Of a stretch of 64,000 nt of DNA, positions 45,110 through 55,287 are shown in pieces. The stretch's first letter is position 1; every line of letters begins with the position of its first letter. The notes below the pieces were generated by a model that saw nothing but the letters and a program-made list of their open reading frames with translations, did no database searches and was not told the origin of the DNA. This DNA is from a candidate division WOR-3 bacterium (GTDB lineage Bacteria > Hydrothermota > Hydrothermia > Hydrothermales > JAJRUZ01): positions 1 through 64,000 of the forward strand of contig JBDRZL010000009.1 of assembly GCA_039803925.1 (NCBI GenBank), given 5' to 3'. The position numbers were made by a program, and so were the translations under genes.

Positions 45110-46620
45110 TATTTTTAAAACCTCTTTTACTTTTACTCTTACCTTTTTCTTTAATTCCCCTTGTAATTCATCTTCTTTTACAGTTAAGAAGAACAAAAAT
45201 TTTATATCCCTGGGTTTTTATTTTTGAAAAAGAAAAGGAAATAAGAAAAAAAAGAAAAATAAAGGATATTTTAGTTCTTATCCTAAGAATTCTTGTAATT
45301 TTTTTTGTTATACTCTCTTTTAGTGAGCCTATTATTAAATCGAAATACGGAATTTTTGATCATATTGTTTATTTTGAACATCCCTTTTATAAAAAAAAGT
45401 TAAAGGATTTTAATGTTAAAAAAATTCCCTTTTCTAAAATTGATTCTCTTTTAAATGATAAAAAAGTAAAAAATATTTATTTTTTAGGACCTCTACCTGA
45501 TACTGCTTTAATTAAACTTTCAATTTTAGAGAATAAAAGAATTTATCTGATCGGAGAGAAAAAAGTTAAAAACATAAAAATAAAAGATATAATTGATGAC
45601 TATGAAGGTATTTATATTGTAATTTCTTCTGATTTTGATACTTCAAATATTCCACTTGAAATTTATCACGAAAGGGATATGATTTTAAGAGAAGAAATTA
45701 ATATTAAAAAGGGAGACAATTTATTTAGTTTCAATTTAACTTCAGACTGGAATCCAGTTTTTATAAAAATTGATGTCAAAGATGATTATCCTGATGATAA
45801 CGAAAAATTTTTTTACGGTAAAAAAAATAAAGGAGCAAAAATAAAAATTATAGGTGATAATAAATACATAACTGCTTTTTCTGAGGCAATGAAAAAAGGA
45901 GAAGAGGAAGTTTTTATTGTGATTGGAATTAAAGATATAAAACTTATTGAAAAACTCATTTCAGAAAATAAAAACCTAATAATTTTCCCTGATACTTTAA
46001 TTTATGAATTGGAATTATTATTGGAAAAGAAAGGAATAATTTTGAAAGGTAAATTAAATAATGTTAAAAGTTTAAATCAAAAAATATATTTCAAAAAATT
46101 TTTTGTTATATCAGGTGATAAAAATTTTAAGATAAAGGATTTTAATTATAATATTTTTTCCCTTACTTATAATCTGTGTTTAGCAGGTTTTTATCCTGAA
46201 GAAGAGTATACAAATTTTGTATATTATCCTGATTTTGCTGCACTTCTTTATGAGGTTGTAAATTTTTTTGTAACAAAAAAATTTTCAATTCCTGAAAGTA
46301 GTTTTTTAGTTTTAAATTTAGATGAAGATAAATATTCTCTTTATACTTCAAAGGGAGAAAGAATTTTTGATTATGAGGGTAGAAAAATTTTTTTAAAACC
46401 ACTATCAAGGGGTATTTATTATCTTAGAGGTAAAAACAAAGAAATTATACTTGAGGTAAATCCACCTTCACTTCCTTCAATTTCAGAAATAAATGAAATG
46501 AATAGTAATTTTATTTCTATAAAGGATAAAAAAGAGTTTTTTTCAATAAATCTTAAAAAAAATTTCCTTTTTGTTTCAATTTTTCTTTTTTTATTAGAGG
46601 TTTTATTATGTCTTATTTAA
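45106..46620 (+). CDS. BatA-like membrane protein
   Basis: This 504-residue protein starts with the BatA N-terminal domain: helix MIFLKPLLLLLLPFSLIPLV, then RRTKILYPW and a second helix ILVLILRILVIFFVIL. A large beta-rich region and a C-terminal transmembrane helix (FLFVSIFLFLLEVLLCLI) follow. No VWA domain is seen, so it resembles the stand-alone BatA-domain proteins next to DUF58 genes. Its stop overlaps the convergent aminotransferase stop by 4 bases. Confidence 0.82.
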   Translation: MIFLKPLLLLLLPFSLIPLVIHLLLQLRRTKILYPWVFIFEKEKEIRKKRKIKDILVLILRILVIFFVILSFSEPIIKSKYGIFDHIVYFEHPFYKKKLKDFNVKKIPFSKIDSLLNDKKVKNIYFLGPLPDTALIKLSILENKRIYLIGEKKVKNIKIKDIIDDYEGIYIVISSDFDTSNIPLEIYHERDMILREEINIKKGDNLFSFNLTSDWNPVFIKIDVKDDYPDDNEKFFYGKKNKGAKIKIIGDNKYITAFSEAMKKGEEEVFIVIGIKDIKLIEKLISENKNLIIFPDTLIYELELLLEKKGIILKGKLNNVKSLNQKIYFKKFFVISGDKNFKIKDFNYNIFSLTYNLCLAGFYPEEEYTNFVYYPDFAALLYEVVNFFVTKKFSIPESSFLVLNLDEDKYSLYTSKGERIFDYEGRKIFLKPLSRGIYYLRGKNKEIILEVNPPSLPSISEINEMNSNFISIKDKKEFFSINLKKNFLFVSIFLFLLEVLLCLI

Positions 46621-47951
46621 CTTTTTTGTTTATACGAGACTTCCTTAATAACATTTTCAAGTATTTCAATTCCAGTATATAGCTCTTCTTCTTTTATTAT
46701 AAGGGGTGGGCATATTCTTAAAACATTTTCACCAGCTGGTAAGATTAAAAGTCCCTTTTTAAAACATTCCTGAACTATAAGATCTCTTTTTGTCTTATCC
46801 TTTTTAAGTGTTTTTTTATCACTTACAATTTCAAGACCTATCATCAATCCCTTTCCTCTCACATCACCGATAATTTCGTATTTTTCCTTCCATTTTTCAA
46901 GGTCTTTTAAAACTTTATCTCCAAGGGAGCTCACATGTTCCAATAGGCCATTTTCCAGTTTTTCAATAACTTTTAAAGCTACTTCACAGGATACAGGGTT
47001 TCCCCCAAAGGTTGAGGCATGAGTTCCTGGTGGCCAGTTCATAATACCACTTTTTGCAATACAGGCTCCAAGGGGGAATCCTGAAGCTATTCCTTTTGCA
47101 AGGGTTATAATATCTGGCACTATATCATAGTGTTCTATTGCGAAAAATTTTCCGGTTCTACCCATTCCACTTTGAACCTCATCAACAATTAGAAGTATTT
47201 CGTACTTATCCATTAATTTTTTTAGTTCTTTAAAATAGCTTTCTGGAGCAGGAATATAACCACCTTCTCCCTGAATTGGTTCAATAATAAAAGCAGCGAC
47301 TTCTTCAGGGTCTACAAGTCTTGAAAAAATGTTTTCTTCAATAAAACTTATACATGCAAAATTGCAATCCGGGTATTTAAGGTTAAAGGGGCATCTGAAA
47401 CAATAAGGATAAGGTGCGTGAACTGTTCCATAGAATAAAGTGAAGAATCTTTTTCTATGTATTGTTTTACTTGCAGTTGCAGAGAGAGCTCCCATTGTTC
47501 TTCCGTGAAATCCACCGTAAAAGGCAAGTATATAAGGTCTATTTGTATAGTATCTTGCAAGTTTAATTGCAGCTTCAACTGATTCTGCTCCTGAATTGGA
47601 AAAAAATATTTTTCTGTTTTTAGCTCCTGGTGCAATTTCAGCGAGTTTTTCAGCAAGTTTAATTTCAGAAGAATAGTAAAAATCTGTTCCAGAATAGTGT
47701 ATAAGTTTTTTCATCTGATTAATTGCAGTTTCTACAACCTCAGGATGGGAATGTCCGAGCGTTAAGACTGCGACTCCTGCGTTAAAGTCTAAAAATTTAT
47801 TTCCATCAACATCATAGACCCATACCCCTTCTCCCCTTTCAACAACTAAGGGATAAACTCTTGTATAAGAAGGGGAAATAAATTTTTTATCCTTTGTAAG
47901 CCATTTTTTGGCATTTTTACCTGGCAGTTCACCTTTTATTTCTGGTTTCAT
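46617..47951 (-). CDS. Class III aminotransferase (4-aminobutyrate/ornithine type)
   Basis: This 444-residue PLP enzyme has GAESVEAAIKLARYYT, FHGRTMGALSAT, the cofactor Asp in LLIVDEVQSGMGRTG and the Schiff-base Lys in TLAKGIASGFPLG. The Cys-rich insertion YCFRCPFNLKYPDCNF is typical of archaeal/thermophile GABA-type members. The ATG at 47951 is chosen because AAGGAGG lies six bases upstream; a longer frame from 48008 would overlap the PSP1 gene. Substrate is uncertain. Confidence 0.9.
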   Translation of the reverse strand: MKPEIKGELPGKNAKKWLTKDKKFISPSYTRVYPLVVERGEGVWVYDVDGNKFLDFNAGVAVLTLGHSHPEVVETAINQMKKLIHYSGTDFYYSSEIKLAEKLAEIAPGAKNRKIFFSNSGAESVEAAIKLARYYTNRPYILAFYGGFHGRTMGALSATASKTIHRKRFFTLFYGTVHAPYPYCFRCPFNLKYPDCNFACISFIEENIFSRLVDPEEVAAFIIEPIQGEGGYIPAPESYFKELKKLMDKYEILLIVDEVQSGMGRTGKFFAIEHYDIVPDIITLAKGIASGFPLGACIAKSGIMNWPPGTHASTFGGNPVSCEVALKVIEKLENGLLEHVSSLGDKVLKDLEKWKEKYEIIGDVRGKGLMIGLEIVSDKKTLKKDKTKRDLIVQECFKKGLLILPAGENVLRICPPLIIKEEELYTGIEILENVIKEVSYKQKS

Positions 47952-47964
47952 TTTTACCTCCTTT

Positions 47965-48747
47965 TTAAGGTTCTTCAATTTTAACCCATTCCTCTGAACC
48001 ATCTTCAAAGCTTAGTTTATACTCTCTTTTAAAAATATTAATATCTGAGACCCTTGCCATACCTTTTTCTGTAAAGATTTCTCTTCCTATTTCTGGCATT
48101 CCTTTCGAAAGTTCCTCATATACATTAAGTTCAAATCTAAGACAGCACAGAAGCCTACCACAGATTCCAGTTAAATTTTCAGGTGCAGTGAAAATATACT
48201 GTTTCCTCGCCATATCAATTGTTATTGGAGGTATTTCCTTAAGCCATGTTTCACAACATAAAATTCTTCCGCACCTTCCTATTCCTCCAAGTTCCCTTGC
48301 ATAATCCCTTGTTCCCTTCTGTTTGAATTCAGTATGTAAATGTAATTTTTTTGCTATAATTGGAGCAATTTTAGATAGGTCATATCTTTTATCAGCTGTG
48401 AAGGTAAATTTTATAATACCTTTTTCTTTATCCAGTTCAATATCAACTATTCTTATGTCTCTTATTTTTTCTTCAAATAGAATTCCGTAAGCCATATTTC
48501 TAAAAAGTTTGATTAATTCTTTATCCTCACAGGGAGAAATGCTTATCAGTTTGATTTTTGATTCCTTTTCTGAAATTCCTCTTACTTTTACATAAATTGT
48601 TTTTTCTTCTCCTTCAATTTTTATAAGAGCAAATTTTAAATTTTTATCTATTTCCATATCCTTTGGAATGCTATATCTTGCTAAAGGACCTCCTATTATT
48701 GATACTTCAAGTGATTTTATATCTTCTTTCTTTTTAAAAAATTTCAT
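47965..48747 (-). CDS. PSP1-domain protein (RicT/YaaT-like)
   Basis: In this 260-residue PSP1 family member the conserved cysteine segments GIGRCGRILCCETW and TGICGRLLCCLRFE are present. In Bacillus the homologue is part of the Fe-S-containing RicAFT complex that affects RNA processing and development. Here it follows gcvT with a 4-base overlap. RicA and RicF are not seen. Confidence 0.9.
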   Translation of the reverse strand: MKFFKKKEDIKSLEVSIIGGPLARYSIPKDMEIDKNLKFALIKIEGEEKTIYVKVRGISEKESKIKLISISPCEDKELIKLFRNMAYGILFEEKIRDIRIVDIELDKEKGIIKFTFTADKRYDLSKIAPIIAKKLHLHTEFKQKGTRDYARELGGIGRCGRILCCETWLKEIPPITIDMARKQYIFTAPENLTGICGRLLCCLRFELNVYEELSKGMPEIGREIFTEKGMARVSDINIFKREYKLSFEDGSEEWVKIEEP

Positions 48748-49856
48748 CTTTTGATTGAGGTAACTTTAACAAAAGGTAAACTTTCTTTTACAAATCTTAT
48801 TTTTTTATCTCTTATCAAAAGATCAAACTCTGAAAAATTTAAAAACTCTTTTTTAATATAAGATAGTGCTATATTTTTATCTAAGAATGGGGAATAAGCT
48901 CCTGAAGTTATAAAACCAGCTTTTTCAGATTTATAAAATACCTCAGCACCTTTTCGTGGAACACCTTTCATCTCATCAGAAACAAGACCTATTAATTTTT
49001 TCTCAATATTACCCTGCATTTGATTTAAAAGAATTTCTTTTCCAAGGAATTTATCCTTTTCAATTTTTATGAATTTCTCAAGACCTGCTTCTACGGGTGT
49101 TATATCTTCTGTTAGCTCATTTCCGTATAAAGAATAACCCATTTCCAATCTCAATATATCTCTTGCTCCAAGTCCTGCTGGTTTTAAGTTAAACTTTGCT
49201 CCCTTTTTTATTATTTCCTCTAAAAAATCAAGGGCAAATTTTTTTTCACCATATATCTCAAAACCATCCTCACCTGTATAACCTGTTCTTGATAAAATCA
49301 GTTTTTTATTCATAAAATTTATTTCAAGGAAATTATAAAATTTAACGTCAGAAAAGGACCTATCAAAAAATTCTTCAACAAAGGGTTGGGCTCTTGGCCC
49401 CTGGATTGCAAGCTGGAAAATTTCCTCTGATCTATCCTTTATTACAACATCTTTAAAATTCTTACTCATTTCTTTCATATACTCAAAATCTTTAAATCTA
49501 TTTGCTGCATTTACCACACATAGAAATTTATCCTCCATCCTGTAAATTAAAAGGTCATCTACACAAGTTCCCCTTTCAGTTAAAAGTATAGAATACTGGA
49601 CTTTTCCGTATTTTAATTTTGAGGGGTCATTTGAAGTTATATAGTATAAAAAATTAAGAGCATCTTTTCCCTCAACTTCAATTTCTCCCATGTGAGATAC
49701 ATCAAATATTGATAAAACCCTTCTTGTATGGATTGCTTCTTTTATTATTCCCTCATACTGAAGCGGCATCTCATATCCTGCAAATGGAATCATTTTGGCT
49801 TTACTTTCTATATGAAATTCATAGAAGGGAGTTCTTCTTAATTTTTTCTCTTCCAT
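48744..49856 (-). CDS. gcvT: Aminomethyltransferase (glycine cleavage T protein)
   Basis: This 370-residue folate-dependent enzyme transfers the methylene group from the H-protein arm to tetrahydrofolate. Recognisable parts are the N-terminal [37 protein letters not shown] and GARDILRLEMG. AAGGAGG precedes the ATG, inside the end of the lipoprotein gene. gcvH and gcvP are absent from the window, although T, H and P genes are often clustered. Confidence 0.94.
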   Translation of the reverse strand: MEEKKLRRTPFYEFHIESKAKMIPFAGYEMPLQYEGIIKEAIHTRRVLSIFDVSHMGEIEVEGKDALNFLYYITSNDPSKLKYGKVQYSILLTERGTCVDDLLIYRMEDKFLCVVNAANRFKDFEYMKEMSKNFKDVVIKDRSEEIFQLAIQGPRAQPFVEEFFDRSFSDVKFYNFLEINFMNKKLILSRTGYTGEDGFEIYGEKKFALDFLEEIIKKGAKFNLKPAGLGARDILRLEMGYSLYGNELTEDITPVEAGLEKFIKIEKDKFLGKEILLNQMQGNIEKKLIGLVSDEMKGVPRKGAEVFYKSEKAGFITSGAYSPFLDKNIALSYIKKEFLNFSEFDLLIRDKKIRFVKESLPFVKVTSIKR

Positions 49857-50443
49857 GTTTTCCCTCCTTTTTTTATTGTTTTAGGAAGTTTTTGAGCTTC
49901 AAGTGTGAGAGAAAAAGAGTCCTTTTTTATTGTGGTGTTATTTTCAAAAATACTTATTTCAGTATCAAAAAGATATGCTGTAAAATTTTCTTCTTCTTTT
50001 TCTATTCTTATTAACCTGTCAAATTTATATATAAGTGTATCACTTCCCATTAAATATTTTTTGCTGAAATTAAAATTAATTTTTTCTCCTTCAATCGGTA
50101 AAATATCAAGAAATGGGACTATAAATTCATCAACTACAATATCCTGAAAATAGAATTTTACTTTTTTTAATTCATATAATAAATTTTCCTTTCTTTTTAA
50201 AATTTTTGTTTCATCAAGAAAAATAAATTTTTTAAACTTTTCCTCTGCTTTTAATGTGTCCTTTATTGGGTAAATTAATCCAATTTCTCCCCTTTCATTT
50301 AAATACTCAGCTTTACCTTCAAGGTCATAATATTCAAAATAAAAATTCTCTAATATTCCTTTTTTACATGAGATAAAAATAGTAAAAAGCAAAAGGATTT
50401 TTTTAAACTTTGAATTTACCGAGAAGAAGTTTAAGTTCATCAC
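49838..50443 (-). CDS. Putative lipoprotein, unknown
   Basis: This 201-residue protein has a basic N-region, a hydrophobic core (ILLLFTIFI) and a lipobox-like IFISC (Cys26). The remainder is beta-rich and charged ([28 protein letters not shown]). LptC, the single-helix LPS transport protein, is a possibility by size and fold pattern, but I see no specific motif. It overlaps the chemoreceptor end by 41 bases and gcvT by 19; the exact start is uncertain because no clear ribosome site is visible. Confidence 0.6.
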   Translation of the reverse strand: MMNLNFFSVNSKFKKILLLFTIFISCKKGILENFYFEYYDLEGKAEYLNERGEIGLIYPIKDTLKAEEKFKKFIFLDETKILKRKENLLYELKKVKFYFQDIVVDEFIVPFLDILPIEGEKINFNFSKKYLMGSDTLIYKFDRLIRIEKEEENFTAYLFDTEISIFENNTTIKKDSFSLTLEAQKLPKTIKKGGKTWKRKN

Positions 50444-52079
50444 CGAGTTTCCCGAGTTCCGAAACCGTTGCAGTTATCTCTTCCATTGATGCAAGTTGTT
50501 CTTCCATACTTGCAGCTATCTGCTCAGAGGATACAGATACACTCTCCGACATTTCCCCAACTCTATCCATAAATTTAGCAAGTTTCTCAATCTCTTCCCT
50601 TTCCTTTTGTGAAAGTTTAGCAATTTTGCTTGTTCTTTCCATTGTTTCCTCAGTCTGGTCAGCTATTTTTTTAAGTTGAGAAACTGCTTCAAATATAATA
50701 TCTCTTGAACTTAAAAGGGTTTCATTTACCTTTTTCATTGCATTCAAAGTTTCTTGCATACCCTGATTTATGTTTTCCACTATTTCCTGAATTTTTATAG
50801 AAGAAGTTCTTGAATCTTCAGCCAATTTTCTTATCTCCTGAGCCACTATGGCAAAACCTTTTCCATATTCTCCAGCCCTTGCAGCTTCTATGTAAGCATT
50901 CAAAGATAAAAGATTTGTCCTTTTCATAAACCCTTGAATACTTTCAGTTATTTCTCTTACGCCCCTTAACATTTGCGATAAGGTTTCAATATTATTTCTT
51001 AAAGATGTTATATCATTTTGCATTTCAGTTAATTTCTGCATAACCATTTCTGAAACTTCTCTCCCCTTTCTTGTAAAAAGAAGTGCGTCTTTTTCCAATT
51101 CCTCCATTTCCCTTGATTCTTCGGATGTTGAAAGAGAGAGCTCTAAAATCTCTTTAACGGATTTTGAAGCATCTATAACACTTGATGCAGTTTCTGAAGC
51201 GAGGGAGGCCAATTTTTGAACTGTATCTGTTACCTCATTTGATGATGCTGTCAATTCTTGAGCTGCACTTGAAATGTTTTCTGAAAATTCTCTAATCTTT
51301 TCTGATGTTTCAAGAGTTTTTGATACATTAATCCTTAATTTGTTTATGAATTCATTGAAGAAAATTGCCATTTCAGAAAATTCATCTTTCCCGTCAAGTT
51401 TAATTGTAACTCTTAAGTCTGCTTCACCTTCAGCAATTTCTTTCAATTTGTTTTTAAATATGTTGATTGGATTTATAAGTATCATTGAAAGGATAAAGGA
51501 AATTAATCCGCCAACCATAAGGAAAATGATTGAAAAGATAAAAGCTGCGAAACTAGCTCTTTTTTCTGCTTCTACAATATCTTTTTTGCTTGTTACGAGT
51601 CTTAAAAATCCTATAGGAGATTTATCCTCAGGTGGGATTATTGGATATATCATATCAAGATATTTTTCTTTTTCTGAGAATACATTTTTTTCTTTTTTTC
51701 TGTGACAGGAGACACAATTCTTACCCATTTGCCCTTCAAAGTGTGTTTTTTTAGGTTCTTCTCCTATTTCATAAAATTTTTTTAAAGAATCTCCTGAATA
51801 AACTGCTATGTATATTATATTTTCATTTTTAATGAGTTCATTTAAAATGTTTTTTATAAGAAGTGAATCCTCAAATAAAAGGGAGAGTTTTATTCTTTCA
51901 ATTGTAATTTTTGCAAGGGTATCAGAATAATTTATAATATTTTTTCTTGCTGTATCTCGCATATAAAATAGGAAAAACAGAGCAAAGGAAATTATTATAA
52001 TAAGGGTGTATGGGAAAAAGGTTAAAAATAATTTTTTTCTAAATCCATAAAAAAAGTTTTTTAAAATTTTTTCCTTCAT
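50403..52079 (-). CDS. Methyl-accepting chemoreceptor with a c-type haem motif
   Basis: This is a 558-residue receptor. Helix 1 (about 17-40) and helix 2 (about 172-200) flank a periplasmic domain with a single CVSCH haem-attachment motif at 122-126. HAMP (about 200-255) and the cytoplasmic signalling domain follow, with the hairpin tip [22 protein letters not shown] and KLAEDS. A covalently bound haem suggests sensing of redox state or a gas, as in DUF3365-type sensors. It lies between ruvB and a lipoprotein gene, away from cheB/cheD. Confidence 0.92.
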   Translation of the reverse strand: MKEKILKNFFYGFRKKLFLTFFPYTLIIIISFALFFLFYMRDTARKNIINYSDTLAKITIERIKLSLLFEDSLLIKNILNELIKNENIIYIAVYSGDSLKKFYEIGEEPKKTHFEGQMGKNCVSCHRKKEKNVFSEKEKYLDMIYPIIPPEDKSPIGFLRLVTSKKDIVEAEKRASFAAFIFSIIFLMVGGLISFILSMILINPINIFKNKLKEIAEGEADLRVTIKLDGKDEFSEMAIFFNEFINKLRINVSKTLETSEKIREFSENISSAAQELTASSNEVTDTVQKLASLASETASSVIDASKSVKEILELSLSTSEESREMEELEKDALLFTRKGREVSEMVMQKLTEMQNDITSLRNNIETLSQMLRGVREITESIQGFMKRTNLLSLNAYIEAARAGEYGKGFAIVAQEIRKLAEDSRTSSIKIQEIVENINQGMQETLNAMKKVNETLLSSRDIIFEAVSQLKKIADQTEETMERTSKIAKLSQKEREEIEKLAKFMDRVGEMSESVSVSSEQIAASMEEQLASMEEITATVSELGKLGDELKLLLGKFKV

Positions 52080-53083
52080 AATCTTTCAAATATTGTATTT
52101 TCTTTTATATTTAAGTGTTTTAATGCTCTTTTTGTTAATTTTCTACCTCTTGGAGTTCTTTCTATTAATCCCTCTCTTAAAAGAAAAGGTTCATAAACCT
52201 CTTCAATTGTTCCTACATCTTCTCCTACAGCTTGAGATATTGTTTTAAGACCAACAGGTCCACCACCAAATTTTTCATAAATACAGTAGAGGATTTTTTT
52301 ATCCATTTCATTAAGTCCAAGTTCATCAACTTCAAGTTTTTGTAAGGCATATTTTGTAATTTCAAGATCAATTTTTTCCCTCAATTTATAATCAGCAAAA
52401 TCTCTAACTCTTTTCAAAAGTCTATTAACAATTCTTGGTGTTCCCCTTCCTCTCCTTGCAATTTCAAAGGCAGCATCTTCTTCAATTTTTATATTTAAAA
52501 TTTTAGCAGATCTTTTAACTATCTCTTTTAATTCTTCCACCTCATAGTAATCAATCCTTATCTGAATTCCAAATCTTGATTGCAAAGGACTTGTTAAAAG
52601 CCCCATTCTTGTTGTTGCACCTATAAGAGTAAAGGGTTTTAATTTTAATTTTATTGATTTTGCATTTGGACCCTTATCAACCATTATCTCAATTTCATAG
52701 TTTTCCATAGCAGAATAAAGATACTCCTCAACATTTCTTGGTAATCTGTGAATCTCATCTATAAAGAGAATATCACCTTTATTTAAATTTGTTAAAATTC
52801 CTGCAAGATCAAAAGGTCTTTCAATAACAGGTCCTGATACGAGCTTTATATTTGTTCCCATTTCATAAGATATTATATGAGATAAAGTTGTTTTTCCGAG
52901 TCCCGGAGGACCGGTAAAAATAACATGGTCAAGTGGTTCATTTCTTTTTTTTGCCGCCTCAATAAATACTTTTAAATTTTCTTTAATTTTTTCTTTTCCT
53001 ATAAATTCCTTTAGTTTCCTTGGCCTTAAAAGTTCGCTTAGGGATATATCCTCTTCAATTAAATTTGGGTTAAGAATTTTCAT
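52076..53083 (-). CDS. ruvB: Holliday junction branch migration helicase RuvB
   Basis: This 335-residue AAA+ motor of RuvAB has Walker A GPPGLGKT (58-65), Walker [10 protein letters not shown], sensor ATTRMGLL and the C-terminal winged-helix part with RTPRGRKLT. Full length. RuvA and RuvC are not adjacent. It overlaps both neighbours by 4 bases. Confidence 0.97.
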   Translation of the reverse strand: MKILNPNLIEEDISLSELLRPRKLKEFIGKEKIKENLKVFIEAAKKRNEPLDHVIFTGPPGLGKTTLSHIISYEMGTNIKLVSGPVIERPFDLAGILTNLNKGDILFIDEIHRLPRNVEEYLYSAMENYEIEIMVDKGPNAKSIKLKLKPFTLIGATTRMGLLTSPLQSRFGIQIRIDYYEVEELKEIVKRSAKILNIKIEEDAAFEIARRGRGTPRIVNRLLKRVRDFADYKLREKIDLEITKYALQKLEVDELGLNEMDKKILYCIYEKFGGGPVGLKTISQAVGEDVGTIEEVYEPFLLREGLIERTPRGRKLTKRALKHLNIKENTIFERL

Positions 53084-53652
53084 TTTAATAGAGACTCAAT
53101 TTCCTTTGACATTTCCTTAGCCTTTGAAGGACCAACAATCATCTGAGCTGACTCTTCAAGCTTTTTTAAAAACCTTTTAAAAACCCGGGGTGTACAATTT
53201 TTTTTATCTATTTTCATTTCCTTCAAGATATTTTCAAAGACCATTTCGCCAAATAAGGATAAATGTTTGACTGTAATTTCAAAAGCATTGTCAAAAATTT
53301 CTTCATTAAGTGGTTTTTCAATAATCTCTACTTCCTTTTTCTCAGGAGCTTTTTCGGGAACTTCTTTTGCTGTAAATTTTTGTTCCTTTACCTTCTCCAT
53401 TAGTTCTTTTTCTACACTTTCCACATCAATCTCCCCTTTACCGAAAAGAATAAGAATTTTATCCATATTTTCTTCCTTAAAAATTAATGTTTCATCATTG
53501 AAAACTATTTTTAAATTCTGGATTGTAAGTCCTGAAAAATCCCAGGCTTCTTTTAATGCAATTATAATTCTTCTATATTCTTCTTTTAACTCTCCTCTTA
53601 AAGGAGTTAAATTACCTTTTTCAAGGATTGAAGCAAATTTTAAATTTTCCAT
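53080..53652 (-). CDS. Unknown protein of the DUF4388/roadblock cluster
   Basis: In this 190-residue protein, residues 1 to about 85 may be a small alpha/beta domain, 85-115 is a Lys/Glu/Pro linker, and 118-190 is a helical C-terminal domain (FEITVKHLSLFGEMVFENIL, then MIVGPSKAKEMSKEIE). I do not recognise a named family with certainty. The C-terminal part resembles the last domain of the next protein upstream in the operon. It overlaps ruvB by 4 bases. Confidence 0.7.
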   Translation of the reverse strand: MENLKFASILEKGNLTPLRGELKEEYRRIIIALKEAWDFSGLTIQNLKIVFNDETLIFKEENMDKILILFGKGEIDVESVEKELMEKVKEQKFTAKEVPEKAPEKKEVEIIEKPLNEEIFDNAFEITVKHLSLFGEMVFENILKEMKIDKKNCTPRVFKRFLKKLEESAQMIVGPSKAKEMSKEIESLLK

Positions 53653-54407
53653 TATATTAATTTTAATTTTTCAGCAACTTTTTTTACCTTTTTTCTTGCT
53701 TCTTCAACCCCGTATTTAGAGACAGCCATTTTCCATATTATATCAATTACAGCCCTGAAAGCCTTATTAATTTCCTCTTCATTTATTTTTTCTTTAAAGG
53801 GGAGATTTATTTTAATTTCTTTCTCCTCCTGAGAAATAACCTGAGCAAGTTCAGGGGAAGTATCTTTTATTTTAGCAATTGCCACTTTTGCCCACCTTAT
53901 TTCATCACCAGGAGCAAATTCTTTTATTAATTCATTTATCTGCTCCACTTTATTTAAGGCTATTTTTTCTTCAGGTGTGGGAATATATTCTTTAATTTCC
54001 TCCTTTATTTCTGTTTCTGGAACTTTTTCTTCCGGTTTTTCTTCTCTTATTTCCTCTTCAGGTTTTTTCTCCTCCTTTATTTCTTTAAGGGTTTCAAATT
54101 TTGTAATCACTTCTTTTATTTTATTTAAATCAAGTTCTTCACCAATAACACCTGTTAAAAGGTTCTCCTTCATGAATAAGTTAATTTTTTCTCCTGTTTT
54201 AAGTTCTATTTCAATTATATCAAACTTATTCATTCCTATGTTTTTCTCAAGCGCAAGTTTTGCAGTTGAACCTATCAAAAGTATTCCTTCCTCAAAGAGT
54301 TCTGTTTTTCCTTCTCTTTCAATAATTTCTTCTTTATTAAGATCACATATTACAATTCCTTTTAAATTATTAATTTCTTTTTTCAATTTTTCAATTAATT
54401 CCTTCAT
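53652..54407 (-). CDS. Roadblock/LC7-like protein with C-terminal helical domain
   Basis: In this 251-residue protein, residues 1-95 look like a roadblock/LC7 domain (GIVICDLNKEEIIE, LIGSTAKLALEKNI, TGVIGEELDL), the fold of MglB-type regulators of small GTPases. A Glu/Pro-rich linker (96-145) joins a helical domain (146-251). Its stop shares one base with the next gene's start region. No Ras-like GTPase gene is in the window. Confidence 0.68.
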   Translation of the reverse strand: MKELIEKLKKEINNLKGIVICDLNKEEIIEREGKTELFEEGILLIGSTAKLALEKNIGMNKFDIIEIELKTGEKINLFMKENLLTGVIGEELDLNKIKEVITKFETLKEIKEEKKPEEEIREEKPEEKVPETEIKEEIKEYIPTPEEKIALNKVEQINELIKEFAPGDEIRWAKVAIAKIKDTSPELAQVISQEEKEIKINLPFKEKINEEEINKAFRAVIDIIWKMAVSKYGVEEARKKVKKVAEKLKLI

Positions 54408-55255
54408 AATTTTTTCTTTAATGTTTCATATTTTTTTCTTGCAAGGATTTTACCAAATATTTCTTCAAGTTTTCCCAAAAATATCTCATCAAGTTTTCTT
54501 TTTATTTCCTCTATATCTTTAAAGGATAGATTAATATTTTCAGATATTTTAAATTCCTTTTTAAAGTTTATTGAATTTCCTATTTCAGGATTTGTTTTTT
54601 TAATTGTTTCAATTATAAATTCACTTTGTTTATTAATTTCACTTTCTATTTCTCCCGACAATTCTTTTAACCATTCATTTAGAAATTTTGTTAAATTTTC
54701 TCTTGCTTTTTTACTTTCTTCAGGATCAACAATAAGCCCCTTTTCTTTTAGATAAACTAAGCTTTTATAACTTTCAAGCAAACCAAGAGAACTTTGCTCA
54801 ATTATTTCCCTTAAAGTTTTTTTCCCGTCCATTAATGTTAGTATTTTCCAATCAGTTTTTCTGAGTGTAAGTTCTGGAGAAGGAGATTTATCACTTTTTA
54901 CCATACGAGTATCAAGATCTGGCAATTTTTCTTTTAAACCCCTTATTTCGTAACTTCTTTTTTCAATTTCATCCTTTAATACTGTAAAAGGTGCTGATAT
55001 TGTTTTTTTATCTGAAAGTAGAGAAGGGAGAAATATTAATTTACCTTCAATAAATTGAGCCATTTCATAAAGGGCATCAATACCCTCCTTATTACTAAAA
55101 TAGGAGTGCACACATCTTCCTTCTTCTAAAAATATTTCTCCTTTTTTATCCCTGTAAGATATCTCTATCTTGCCTGTTTTTTTAAATTTTTCCATTAATT
55201 GTAAAATTTCACTTAATGAAAAATATTTTAAATCACACTCTAATGCCTTTTCCAT
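54404..55255 (-). CDS. DUF4388 domain protein
   Basis: In this 283-residue protein, residues 1 to about 100 match DUF4388 (PATAN-like): a start with SLSEILQLMEKFKKTGKIEI, then GEIFLEEGRCVHSYF and GIDALYEMAQF. The middle contains a helical segment and the rest is charged coil. Such proteins occur with roadblock and response-regulator genes in gliding and motility signalling. It overlaps the roadblock gene by 4 bases and follows the RNase Z-like gene after 32 bases. Confidence 0.8.
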   Translation of the reverse strand: MEKALECDLKYFSLSEILQLMEKFKKTGKIEISYRDKKGEIFLEEGRCVHSYFSNKEGIDALYEMAQFIEGKLIFLPSLLSDKKTISAPFTVLKDEIEKRSYEIRGLKEKLPDLDTRMVKSDKSPSPELTLRKTDWKILTLMDGKKTLREIIEQSSLGLLESYKSLVYLKEKGLIVDPEESKKARENLTKFLNEWLKELSGEIESEINKQSEFIIETIKKTNPEIGNSINFKKEFKISENINLSFKDIEEIKRKLDEIFLGKLEEIFGKILARKKYETLKKKL

Positions 55256-55287
55256 ATTTTAAGAATATGTAAAAAACCTTTAAAAAA

